Shown piece after piece: positions 1 to 6,920 of a stretch of DNA of 10,540 nucleotides. Under the pieces are notes generated by a model. It saw only the letters and a program-made list of their open reading frames with translations. It was not told the DNA's origin and searched no databases. Numbering within the stretch: the stretch's first letter is position 1; each line of letters begins with the position of its first letter. A program made the translations under genes and the position numbers. Source of the DNA: Spirochaetaceae bacterium (GTDB taxonomy: Bacteria; Spirochaetota; Spirochaetia; Treponematales; Breznakiellaceae); contig JAIRPU010000045.1 of NCBI GenBank assembly GCA_031256815.1, forward strand, positions 1 through 10,540. The letters run 5' to 3'.

Positions 1-420
1 AAATACCAGAAGATTATATCCTAATCCATATATTTTTTGACGGGCAGATTTAAATGGGCATGAAGATTGAGGCTGGGTAATACTTGTTACTTTTATATCG
101 GTATTTATGGTTTCTCCAGGGAAATCTATACCGCTTGCGGAATTTCCTTTGACAAATGTATAACTTTTTTCCAAATATCCTTGAAATTTATGTTCCAAAT
201 AAGTGCCGACAGCTTTCCCATCGGTTGAACCAAATACTGACGGTTCATCGTGGCAGGACTCTATTATGGAGAACTTTTTTGCTTCATCTTTCAAAAAATT
301 TATGGTCAATTCCAGCATAGTGTAGCTACTGTTTTTTAATATAGTGGTTTCCGGTTTTTTATACAACGCTTTGAGGACTTTCTTTTGGGCTTTTGTGTTC
401 CCAGACCGGGATGATTTCAT
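1..420 (-). CDS. Type II restriction endonuclease-like PD-(D/E)xK nuclease, 3' part beyond the left edge
   Basis: The reverse strand is open for 140 codons from the ATG at 420 to the window edge, with an in-frame TAG 30 bases upstream, so the N-terminus is fixed here and the C-terminus is missing. Residues 92-112 contain GNSASGID followed by TDIKVT; D99 and the D108-x-K110 triad fit the PD-(D/E)xK nuclease core, with E76 as a possible extra acidic residue. The next block, QPQSSCPF then QKIYGLGYNLLVF (116-140), is one I associate with a family of type II restriction endonucleases. The expected role is cutting unmodified DNA at a short site, paired with a methyltransferase that should lie outside the window. 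The gene looks more AT-rich than its neighbours, consistent with horizontal acquisition. Specificity cannot be read. Nuclease call fairly sure; exact family uncertain. Confidence 0.72.
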   Translation of the reverse strand, partial: MKSSRSGNTKAQKKVLKALYKKPETTILKNSSYTMLELTINFLKDEAKKFSIIESCHDEPSVFGSTDGKAVGTYLEHKFQGYLEKSYTFVKGNSASGIDFPGETINTDIKVTSITQPQSSCPFKSARQKIYGLGYNLLVF

Positions 421-427
421 GCTCTTT

Positions 428-433
428 ATTATA
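428..433 (-). promoter_or_regulatory. -10 element of the restriction endonuclease gene
   Basis: The reverse strand carries a perfect TATAAT seven bases before the ATG at 420. No good -35 hexamer stands at 16-18 bases upstream (best matches about 3 of 6), and no Shine-Dalgarno sequence separates the box from the start codon. If used, transcription would begin at or next to the A of the ATG, giving a leaderless message. This is inferred from sequence only. Confidence 0.5.
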
Positions 434-486
434 ACCCACTCAAAAGGCGGCTAAAAGTAAAATAGCTGTGTTTTTGCGATGGTAGC

Positions 487-514
487 TTGACGTTTTTTTA
501 CATAATAATATTAT
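487..514 (+). promoter_or_regulatory. Sigma70-type promoter of the HD-domain gene
   Basis: TTGACG at 487-492 (5 of 6 to consensus) and TATTAT at 509-514 (5 of 6) are separated by 16 bases. The -10 box ends 8 bases before the ATG at 523, so the predicted transcript starts at about the start codon and is leaderless. This also argues against translation from the in-frame TTG at 487, which is the -35 box itself. Confidence 0.6.
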
Positions 515-522
515 GGGTAACT

Positions 523-1044
523 ATGAAGAACGCTGAACTTTTTAACGAATATGCGCGTGATATTTTGAACCATGAATTGTTTTTGCTGGGGAAGAATGTT
601 TTTTCGCACGGCTCGATTTCGATTTATGAACACAGCGTGGCGGTGGCGGCGCTTGCCTTTTCCATGGCGGAAGACAAGAAAAACATCGACAAACGCTGCA
701 TTGTCCGCGCGGCGCTGCTCCATGATTTTTTTTTGTATGAATGGCACGTATGGGGCTGGCGTTATATAATGCACGGCTGGGCGCACCCTGCCATTGCCGC
801 AAATAAGGCGCGGGAGGTTTTTGGCATAAACGACAGGGAATATTCATGCATAAGAACACATATGTGGCCCTGGACGTTCTGGCGGATGCCCCGCTGCCGT
901 GAAGGCTGGATTATTTCGATGGCAGATAAAATCGTAGCGTTAAAAGAAGCGCTGTTCTGCCGTGGCAGACGCAGTCATTTAAAAGACCCTATTTCGTTGA
1001 CAGCCGGAGAAACGGAAGGGCTTGTTTCCCGCGGCGTTTATTGA
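523..1044 (+). CDS. HD-domain metal-dependent phosphohydrolase
   Basis: A 173-residue protein with the HD-superfamily metal ligands in order: H37 (in YEHSVAVA), H67-D68 (LLHDFF), H84 and H88 (MHGWAHPA), H113 (RTHMWP) and D135 (SMADKIVALKE). The additional histidines suggest a two-metal site. HD proteins of this small, single-domain type are phosphohydrolases acting on nucleotides or other phosphate esters; the substrate cannot be read here. There is no signal peptide, so it is probably cytosolic. The middle is rich in tryptophan. I chose ATG 523 over the longer TTG 487 reading, because the extra 12 residues are hydrophobic and not family-like and overlap a good promoter. No Shine-Dalgarno sequence is present. 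It is divergent from the restriction gene and upstream of the DUF362 gene. Confidence 0.82.
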   Translation: MKNAELFNEYARDILNHELFLLGKNVFSHGSISIYEHSVAVAALAFSMAEDKKNIDKRCIVRAALLHDFFLYEWHVWGWRYIMHGWAHPAIAANKAREVFGINDREYSCIRTHMWPWTFWRMPRCREGWIISMADKIVALKEALFCRGRRSHLKDPISLTAGETEGLVSRGVY

Positions 1045-1108
1045 CGAATAAGCCGCCACATCATTTTAGCGCTTTATGGACGCGCAGCGCCTTCCGCTTA
1101 ATGGCGGG

Positions 1109-1138
1109 TTGTAAAAGAGCGGTTTTTGACGCTATTCT
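1109..1138 (+). promoter_or_regulatory. Possible promoter of the DUF362 gene
   Basis: TTGTAA at 1109-1114 and TATTCT at 1133-1138 are 18 bases apart; each matches consensus at about 4 of 6. The -10 box ends 7 bases before the ATG at 1146, the same spacing seen for three other genes in this window. The surrounding gap (1045-1145) also holds a weak 5-bp GC stem at 1069-1090 without a T tract, so no convincing terminator separates the HD gene from this one. Confidence 0.35.
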
Positions 1139-1145
1139 TTGTGTA

Positions 1146-2288
1146 ATGAAGAGATATGTTTTTATGTTTTTACTTGCGCGCGCCGTTTTTTTTAACGCGT
1201 CTTTCATTAATTGTCAGAATTCAATAGTTAATTTTGTAGAAAGAACAGACGGCACAGACAACGGTTTGGAACGGCTGCTTTCCGGTATGAAGAATATTAA
1301 TTTTTACAAAACTTCCAAAGAAGACGGCCTTATAGAAGCAAACGATGTAGTGCTTATTAAAATCAATTCGCAATGGGATCAGCGCGGCGGCACCAATACC
1401 GACGTTTTAAAATCACTTATTGAGTATGTTTTGCGCCATCCGCAGGGATTTACCGGCGAAATTATTGTAGCCGATAACGGACAGGCAATGTTCGGCTCCG
1501 AAGGCAAAGGCGGAAGGCTTGACTGGCCGGAACCCAATTCCAAAAACCGCAGTCAGACTGCGCAAATGGTTATAGATGAGTTTGCCGCCCGCGGGCATAA
1601 AGTTTCCGGTATTCTGTGGGACAGCTTTACCAAAAAGCGCGTAGCAGAATTTTCCAGCGGAGATAATAACGATGGTTATGTTGTAGAGCCTGGAATTAAG
1701 CCAACGGCTATTATTATAAGTTATCCAAAATGGACAACGGCTTACGGAACAAAGATAAGTTTTAAGTTCGGAATTTGGAACAACGAAACAGGCAGTTACA
1801 ATAACAATAAATTAAAGCTTATAAATCTGCCCGTATTAAAATCTCATTCGCAGTACCATGTTACAGGCGCGGTAAAGGCATATATGGGAGTTGCTTCAAA
1901 CGCGCTTACCGATATGTCGCCGCACAAAAGCGTAGCGCTGGGCGGCATGGGAACCTTAATGGCGGCAACCAGATTTCCAACGCTTAATATACTCGATATA
2001 ACCTATATAACACCGCAGCGCGGCCCGGCTTCGCCTTATAATACGGCAGTTCAAAAAAATATGCTGGCGGCCAGCGCAGACCCTTTTGCGCTGGATTATT
2101 GGGCTGCAAAAAATGTGCTTTATCCAGCGGCGGAAGCGGCGGGCGACCCGCGGCTTAAATATAAAAATCCGGAAAGCAAAGAGCCTGGAAGTTTCGGTGT
2201 TTGGCTGGAAAAGAGCCGTGACGAAGCAAAAAAAGCCGGACTGCCGGTTGTTGAAAATTTCAATTCAATTACGGTTAATAAATTATAA
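1146..2288 (+). CDS. Exported DUF362-domain protein, probable lipoprotein
   Basis: A 380-residue protein. Residues 1-22 form a signal peptide (basic start, then a hydrophobic run) ending in FINC, with C23 as a plausible loose spirochaetal lipobox cysteine. The body fits DUF362: VVLIKIN near residues 68-74 with a following GGTNTD, an internal strand ending in IVADNGQ, and LPVLKSH then VTGAVKAYMG around 228-250. Biochemical function of DUF362 is not established; some members are fused to ferredoxin domains, but here the lipobox cysteine appears to be the only cysteine, so no iron-sulphur site is possible. ATG 1146 is preferred to the upstream TTG at 1041, which would bury the signal peptide behind 35 residues. 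The helicase follows after 2 bases, suggesting co-transcription. Confidence 0.83.
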   Translation: MKRYVFMFLLARAVFFNASFINCQNSIVNFVERTDGTDNGLERLLSGMKNINFYKTSKEDGLIEANDVVLIKINSQWDQRGGTNTDVLKSLIEYVLRHPQGFTGEIIVADNGQAMFGSEGKGGRLDWPEPNSKNRSQTAQMVIDEFAARGHKVSGILWDSFTKKRVAEFSSGDNNDGYVVEPGIKPTAIIISYPKWTTAYGTKISFKFGIWNNETGSYNNNKLKLINLPVLKSHSQYHVTGAVKAYMGVASNALTDMSPHKSVALGGMGTLMAATRFPTLNILDITYITPQRGPASPYNTAVQKNMLAASADPFALDYWAAKNVLYPAAEAAGDPRLKYKNPESKEPGSFGVWLEKSRDEAKKAGLPVVENFNSITVNKL

Positions 2289-2290
2289 AT

Positions 2291-4771
2291 ATGAAATATA
2301 CATGGCTCCCTGTTTACAAACACAAAGAACTTATATTAAAGGCGCTTAACGAACATCAGGCTGTTGTTGTAGAAAGCCCTACCGGTTCAGGAAAAACGAC
2401 GCAGCTGCCTGTTATCCTGCTTGACGCCGGTTTTGCAAAAAATGGCATGATAGGCGTAACGCAGCCGCGCAGGATAGCGGCGCTTTCTGTAAGCGAGTTT
2501 ATAGCAAAGCAGCTTGGAACAGAGTTTCCAGGTCTTGTTGGCTACAAAATGCGCTTTGCCGACCTTACCGGTGAATCGACCAAAATTAAAATAATGACGG
2601 ACGGCATATTACTGCAGGAACTTAAATTAGACCCCTACCTTTCAAAATACGACTGCATTGTTATTGACGAAGCGCACGAACGCAGTTTAACAATAGATTT
2701 TATTTTAGGACTTTTAAAACGAATACTGGAAGTGCGCCGCGATTTGAAAATAGTGGTTTCATCGGCAACAATTAACGCTGAAGTGTTCAGTGAATATTTT
2801 GGTGAATGTCCCATTGTCCGCATAGAGGCGGAAACTTATCCTGTAACACTTATTTACGACCCTCCGGCGCAAAGCGGAAACTACAACGAATCTACAGAAC
2901 TAATTCTGGAAAAAATCAGCATTATAACAGAGCGTTTTATAAGCGAAAAACGTTCCGGCGGCATATTAATTTTTTTACCTGGCGAAAAAATTATAAAAGA
3001 TTGCATTGGGCGTCTTATGCGCTCTTCCGCCGGAAAAAAGCTCCACATAATCCCGCTTTACGGCAGGCTTGGCAAAGAAGAACAGGAACGTGTATTTGAA
3101 AAAGCGCCCTGGAACAAAACAAAAGTAGTTGTGGCTACAAATATAGCGGAAACTTCAATAACGATAGATGGAATTACCGCAGTAATTGATTCGGGACTTT
3201 CCAAACTAAATTTTTATAATCCACATTCGTTTACATCAAGTTTAATAGAAGGGCCAATTTCAAAAGCTTCTGCAAATCAAAGGAAAGGCAGAGCGGGGCG
3301 TACGCGCGAGGGCTGCTGTTACAGGCTTTATACACGCAGAGATTTTGAAAACAGGATGCTTTTTACACAGGAGGAAATTTACCGCACAGACCTTTCCGAA
3401 GTTGTTCTTCGCATGGCGGAGCTTGGCATTACAAACTTTGAAGAGTTTGATTTTATTTCGCCGCCTGGAAGCGAAGGCTTAATTTCCGCTGTAGAAACAT
3501 TAAATCTTCTTGGCGCTTTGGAAAGTGATAATACGCTTTCCAAAATTGGAAATATGATGGCGCAATTCCCGCTTGCGCCGCGTCAGTCAAGAATAATAGT
3601 TGAAGCTATCTTAAATTATCCGCAGGTTACAGAAGAAACAATTATTGCCGCAGCGTTTCTTTCAACGCAAACGCCCTACCTTCTTCCGCCCGGGCAGGAA
3701 ACCGACGCCAGAAAGCAGCATCATACATTTCGCGACAGCTTAGGCGACTTTGTAAGCTATTTAAAACTTTTTTCGGCATATAAAGAATCGCAAAACAAAG
3801 TCCATTTTTGCGAAAAATATTTTTTGGACGAAAAAACCATGTCCGAAATATCAAATGTTGTTGAACAGCTTGAGCTTGTGGTTTCCGCAATGGGCGTGCC
3901 GCTGCTTTCCGGCGGCGCTGTGGACGACTACCTTTGCGCGATTTCGTGCGGGTTAATTCAATTTGTTTGTGTACGCAACGGCCGTGAACTTTACCGCAGC
4001 CTTACCGCCGATAAAATTCTTATTCATCCTGGTTCTGTTATGTTTAAAATGGATCCTCAGTTTATTGTAGCCGGCGAAATTATCCGCACCGCCAGAACTT
4101 ACGCCTCTTCTGTTTCGCCGCTTTCAAAGCAAAATTTGGAACGCATTGGCGATGGCTTTTTAACAAAACTTGGCATGGGTAAATCCGTATCCAAACGCAA
4201 AAAACAAAGCGTAGTTATTAGTAACTGGGCAGAAACAATAAAAATAGGCGGCGAAGTATTCCAAATCAGCACTGTAAAAGGCAAAAAAATTGCAAAACTG
4301 CCCTGGGAACGCTTAAAAAAAGCGCTGGAAAGCCATGCGGACGTGCTTTTTAAGGGTTTGCGCGGCGAAATAATTTTAAATGATGATTCTACGCTGCTTT
4401 CCGGCGAGAAGCTTAATTTTATTTTAAAAGTAGCGCCAACGCTTTTTATAGACGGTGTTTTGGAACATAAACTTCCAAAACAAAAACAATTTAATTCTGA
4501 TAAACATATTAACAGCCTGCTGGAAACGCTGCCGTTTTTACTTGCGCCGGTTCGTTTTGAAAAACAAAAAAAAGAGAGGGCGTTTTTGTGCCTTAAAACA
4601 GGCTCCAGCGGCGTTTATTATCTGCGTTATTTAAAAAATCTTCATAAAGCAATAAACGAAAGCCTTGCCTCTCTTGAAACGCTTATAGATGAAATGCAGG
4701 ATAATGTTGACCTTGATAAAAAGCATATTGTAAATACAGCCTACCGCCGTCTTAGCGGCTATCTAAGTTGA
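2291..4771 (+). CDS. DEAH-box ATP-dependent RNA helicase (HrpA/HrpB-type)
   Basis: An 826-residue superfamily 2 helicase. Visible motifs: I, GSGKTT (32-37); Ia, TQPRR; II, DEAH (126-129); III, SSAT (157-160); a FLPG strand opening the second RecA domain; V, ATNIAETS (282-289); VI, QRKGRAGR (330-337). A winged-helix/HA2 region follows, then an OB-fold segment at about 545-610 with the diagnostic IHPGS. The last 200 or so residues are unassigned. Members unwind or remodel RNA-protein complexes in the cytosol using NTP hydrolysis. Length is close to HrpB, but the HA2 region (RTDLSEVVLRM) resembles HrpA and eukaryotic DHX proteins, so no symbol is assigned. The start is 2 bases after the DUF362 stop with no Shine-Dalgarno sequence in an AT-rich leader. 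It converges on the tautomerase gene without a clear terminator between them. Confidence 0.93.
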   Translation: MKYTWLPVYKHKELILKALNEHQAVVVESPTGSGKTTQLPVILLDAGFAKNGMIGVTQPRRIAALSVSEFIAKQLGTEFPGLVGYKMRFADLTGESTKIKIMTDGILLQELKLDPYLSKYDCIVIDEAHERSLTIDFILGLLKRILEVRRDLKIVVSSATINAEVFSEYFGECPIVRIEAETYPVTLIYDPPAQSGNYNESTELILEKISIITERFISEKRSGGILIFLPGEKIIKDCIGRLMRSSAGKKLHIIPLYGRLGKEEQERVFEKAPWNKTKVVVATNIAETSITIDGITAVIDSGLSKLNFYNPHSFTSSLIEGPISKASANQRKGRAGRTREGCCYRLYTRRDFENRMLFTQEEIYRTDLSEVVLRMAELGITNFEEFDFISPPGSEGLISAVETLNLLGALESDNTLSKIGNMMAQFPLAPRQSRIIVEAILNYPQVTEETIIAAAFLSTQTPYLLPPGQETDARKQHHTFRDSLGDFVSYLKLFSAYKESQNKVHFCEKYFLDEKTMSEISNVVEQLELVVSAMGVPLLSGGAVDDYLCAISCGLIQFVCVRNGRELYRSLTADKILIHPGSVMFKMDPQFIVAGEIIRTARTYASSVSPLSKQNLERIGDGFLTKLGMGKSVSKRKKQSVVISNWAETIKIGGEVFQISTVKGKKIAKLPWERLKKALESHADVLFKGLRGEIILNDDSTLLSGEKLNFILKVAPTLFIDGVLEHKLPKQKQFNSDKHINSLLETLPFLLAPVRFEKQKKERAFLCLKTGSSGVYYLRYLKNLHKAINESLASLETLIDEMQDNVDLDKKHIVNTAYRRLSGYLS

Positions 4772-4819
4772 ATTATATGGCGGCAAAAGCTCTGGTTGCG
4801 TAATTTAAGCAGCGCGCCG

Positions 4820-5161
4820 CTAATGCCACTCTCCGTCATAACCCCAGTTCTCAAACTCGCGTATTGTAAGGTACTGCCGCTCTACGGGGATGCCGAATTC
4901 TTTGGACATAAAGACGCAGGCTTCACGGGTAAAGCGTTTTTTGGCCTCTTCCGTGGTTTTGGTATAAACCCGCAGGTCTATATATGCGCAGGACAGTTCC
5001 GCGCCGCCTGAGTACATAACTCCGGAATCGTTGATATGGAGGATGAGGTCTGCCTCACTTTTTCCGGGAATAATCGTAATAAGCCGTCCCATTTCTGTTT
5101 TTAGTTTTTCCCGCTGGACGGCGTTTAGTTTTTCTCCAACGCTTATTGATAAATATGGCAT
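4820..5161 (-). CDS. MIF/tautomerase-superfamily protein (macrophage migration inhibitory factor-like)
   Basis: A 113-residue protein, close to the usual 114 of MIF. Pro2 follows the initiator Met and would become the N-terminal catalytic proline after Met removal. Lys34 in PGKS aligns with the active-site Lys32 of MIF, and DSGVMYSGG followed by a hydrophobic strand corresponds to the MIF segment ending in AFGG. Family members are trimeric and catalyse keto-enol tautomerisation of phenylpyruvate-like substrates; MIF itself is a vertebrate cytokine. The CxxC of mammalian MIF is absent. There is no signal peptide. The start is supported by AAGGAG five bases upstream. It is the last gene of the minus-strand operon, 97 bases after the MinD-like gene. 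Family call is strong; substrate and any effect on a host are unknown. Confidence 0.88.
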   Translation of the reverse strand: MPYLSISVGEKLNAVQREKLKTEMGRLITIIPGKSEADLILHINDSGVMYSGGAELSCAYIDLRVYTKTTEEAKKRFTREACVFMSKEFGIPVERQYLTIREFENWGYDGEWH

Positions 5162-5166
5162 ATTTA

Positions 5167-5172
5167 CTCCTT
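5167..5172 (-). promoter_or_regulatory. Ribosome-binding site of the tautomerase gene
   Basis: AAGGAG on the reverse strand lies five bases before the ATG at 5161. It is the clearest Shine-Dalgarno sequence in the window and fixes the start that leaves proline as residue 2. It sits inside a minimal ORF of four sense codons (5178-5164, ATG to TAA). Confidence 0.75.
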
Positions 5173-5184
5173 CTGCATATTTTA

Positions 5185-5205
5185 GCGCGCCCTGCCAAAG
5201 CGCGC
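5185..5205 (-). other. GC-rich hairpin between the MinD-like and tautomerase genes
   Basis: GCGCGC at 5185-5190 can pair with GCGCGC at 5200-5205 around a nine-base loop. No T tract follows, so it is a poor intrinsic terminator. It could slow polymerase, protect the upstream message end or be chance in a locally GC-rich gap. Confidence 0.35.
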
Positions 5206-5258
5206 GCCGGTTTTACAAGCGCCGCCAGTAGCTCCTTTGCAGCGTTTGAGATAATTAT

Positions 5259-6401
5259 TCACGGCCTGTATCCCTGTGTTATTGCCTTAGAAAGTTTTTG
5301 TTTAAGAAAAGAGTTTTCTTTCTTCAATTTGCTTATTTCAAGATGCTGGGTTTTAACCGTTTCTACAAGGTCTCCCTCTGTTAAAATACCCGAATGCAGC
5401 AGTTCTTCAACATATTCTTTTTTATTTTCAAAATCTACTTCGGCTTCGAGCAGCGCTTCCTGATAACTTTCGTCGATATTTCTTCCAAGCGTAAAGTCAA
5501 AATTATCGTCTCCTGTCTGCATAATTTTATCGGCAATCCTGTAAATTGCCTGTGCAATAAGGGACTGCGGCTTATAAATTATAACGGGCAGTCTTGACGC
5601 AAGGCTTATGTCCTGAACGCTATCGCGGTAAATTACGCCAAGATGTTCAATTTGCAGTCCAAGATATGATTCGCATGAACGGCGAATTTTCATTGCAACA
5701 TCGGCATCTTTTGGGTCTTCAAGCATATTTAGTATAAGTCTTGGATGAAAATGCTCCATAGCATTCCTGAATTTGGAAAATGAAGCGGCGTCTCTTGCGG
5801 CAATTTCTTCGAGCATTTTAGGCAGATATAGCATCTTAAAGCCGGAGCCGTCTTTACGCAGTTTTTCCAAATAGGCAAATGCCGCGCTGTTACGCGAAAA
5901 AGAGCTGTACATCAATTTAAAAATCGCGTTTTTTAAAAATACATAAGCGCCAAGCGTTGCTGTAACGGCAGGCGCGCTTACAATAAGCCCCTGCCCTGAA
6001 ACAAGAAAAAAATCGAGTATGGACTGGTGCGTTCCCGCGCCAAGGTCAAGTATTAAAATATCAGTGTTAAGCGAAAGCAGCTTTCTTATCAGCGTGTTAC
6101 GCTGAGTAATTTTTAAATTTGCCGCGCCCGGGATCTCTGCATCGCCTGGTATAAATTTAAGATTTGGAATATCTGTTTCTGCAATAACGCTGTTAAAATC
6201 AGTTTTGGGGTCGTTTAAAAATCCGCCGAGGCTGTGGCCCGGTTTTCTGTGGCCAATTATAAGATGAAGGTTAGACGCGCCAAGGTCAAGGTCGGCAAGT
6301 ATGACTTTTTTACCGGCCTGCGCAAAAGCGCAGGCCATGTTTGCCGCGACAAGAGACTTGCCCACTCCTCCTTTACCGCTGGCAACCGGCAATACCTTCA
6401 T
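5259..6401 (-). CDS. MinD/ParA-family ATPase with C-terminal coiled coil
   Basis: A 380-residue protein. It opens with the deviant Walker A KGGVGKS (10-16, signature lysine K10), followed by ADLDLG (36-41) and the Walker B strand ILILDLGAG (D119). These mark the P-loop ATPases that dimerise on ATP and position cell-division, flagellar or chromosomal structures. The ATPase body runs to about 315. It continues into a helical tail (about 325-375) rich in E, K and L, which looks coiled-coil and replaces the amphipathic membrane helix of E. coli MinD. I chose ATG 6401: it overlaps the preceding stop as ATGA and has AGGGCGG upstream, whereas the longer reading adds 30 residues overlapping the upstream gene. 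No flhF, minC or parB neighbour is visible, so it is an orphan and minD or flhG is not assigned. It closely resembles treponemal MinD-like proteins from memory. Confidence 0.9.
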   Translation of the reverse strand: MKVLPVASGKGGVGKSLVAANMACAFAQAGKKVILADLDLGASNLHLIIGHRKPGHSLGGFLNDPKTDFNSVIAETDIPNLKFIPGDAEIPGAANLKITQRNTLIRKLLSLNTDILILDLGAGTHQSILDFFLVSGQGLIVSAPAVTATLGAYVFLKNAIFKLMYSSFSRNSAAFAYLEKLRKDGSGFKMLYLPKMLEEIAARDAASFSKFRNAMEHFHPRLILNMLEDPKDADVAMKIRRSCESYLGLQIEHLGVIYRDSVQDISLASRLPVIIYKPQSLIAQAIYRIADKIMQTGDDNFDFTLGRNIDESYQEALLEAEVDFENKKEYVEELLHSGILTEGDLVETVKTQHLEISKLKKENSFLKQKLSKAITQGYRP

Positions 6402-6847
6402 TTTATTTGACCGCCCTTTGACGAAGCAATCGCTTTTTTTACAAACAGCATTGAAAGAGCGTCCCAAACTACTAGCGCAGGCGTTGAACAAACAGAAATT
6501 ATCTGTGCGTAATGTTCACTGCTAAGCATAAATATAATTTCATAAAATCTTATATTACGAACGCTCCAAAAAATCTCCGCCGTAACGCATATCAACTTTC
6601 CTGCAAAGTATAGTTTTGAAAACCCGCCACATTCTTCGTCATGCCAAAGAAAAAACACCATCAAAGGGAATATCGCAAGCGGCGCAAGAAAAAGAGAATA
6701 TGGAATAACACCGTAGCGCATTGCGTTAAAATCCGGAATATATGCAGAAGAAACATTAAATGTTAGTGTAAAAAGCGCTAAAATTAACAAAAAACGGCAC
6801 GTATCACCTAAAAACGCAATCAGCAACAATATAGAACGTTTACCCAT
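6398..6847 (-). CDS. Small polytopic membrane protein of unknown function
   Basis: A 149-residue protein of no family I can name. Hydrophobic stretches at about 6-30, 45-68, 78-96 and 114-136 predict three or four membrane helices, with a short charged loop (HDEECGG) around 69-75 and a basic C-terminus. Its stop overlaps the start of the MinD-like gene (ATGA), so the two are translationally coupled, and a role as membrane partner or anchor for that ATPase is a reasonable inference. The start at 6847 lacks a Shine-Dalgarno sequence but lies 8 bases after a TATAGT box. It follows a terminator, so it probably begins a new transcript. Real gene: fairly sure; function: unknown. Confidence 0.78.
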   Translation of the reverse strand: MGKRSILLLIAFLGDTCRFLLILALFTLTFNVSSAYIPDFNAMRYGVIPYSLFLAPLAIFPLMVFFLWHDEECGGFSKLYFAGKLICVTAEIFWSVRNIRFYEIIFMLSSEHYAQIISVCSTPALVVWDALSMLFVKKAIASSKGGQIK

Positions 6848-6855
6848 TGGCTAAT

Positions 6856-6883
6856 ACTATATAATAAAACTCAAAAAAAACAA
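6856..6883 (-). promoter_or_regulatory. Possible promoter of the membrane protein/MinD operon
   Basis: TATAGT at 6856-6861 (5 of 6) lies 8 bases before the ATG at 6847. The best -35 at 16-base spacing is TTGTTT (6878-6883), only 3 of 6 and inside the T tract of the preceding terminator. The spacing again predicts a leaderless message. Confidence 0.4.
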
Positions 6884-6913
6884 GAGCGCCGCGAAGAATT
6901 CAACAAGGCGCCC
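6873..6913 (-). terminator. Intrinsic terminator of the surface-protein gene
   Basis: On the reverse strand, 6907-6913 (GGGCGCC) pairs with 6884-6890 (GGCGCTC) through seven base pairs including one G-U, around a 16-base loop. A run of eight T follows almost immediately (6880-6873). It begins eight bases after the stop of the surface-protein gene. Confidence 0.75.
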
Positions 6914-6920
6914 CAAAGAG

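Noticed and set aside
1041..1145. N-terminal extension of the DUF362 protein from TTG 1041
   Set aside because: It would place 35 residues before a clear signal peptide, has no ribosome-binding site and overlaps the HD stop codon.
4772..4819. Bidirectional terminator between the convergent helicase and tautomerase genes
   Set aside because: Only short GC stems (4-5 bp) can be drawn and no T tract is present on either strand.
5162..5261. Readthrough extension of the MinD-like protein past its TGA
   Set aside because: The frame stays open and alanine-rich, but it runs into the tautomerase gene in the wrong frame and nothing suggests recoding; local GC-richness explains it.
6402..6491. 30-residue N-terminal extension of the MinD-like ATPase
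   Set aside because: MinD-type proteins start just before the KGGVGKS loop; the extension is the membrane-protein gene read in another frame, and ATG 6401 has a purine-rich site and an ATGA overlap.
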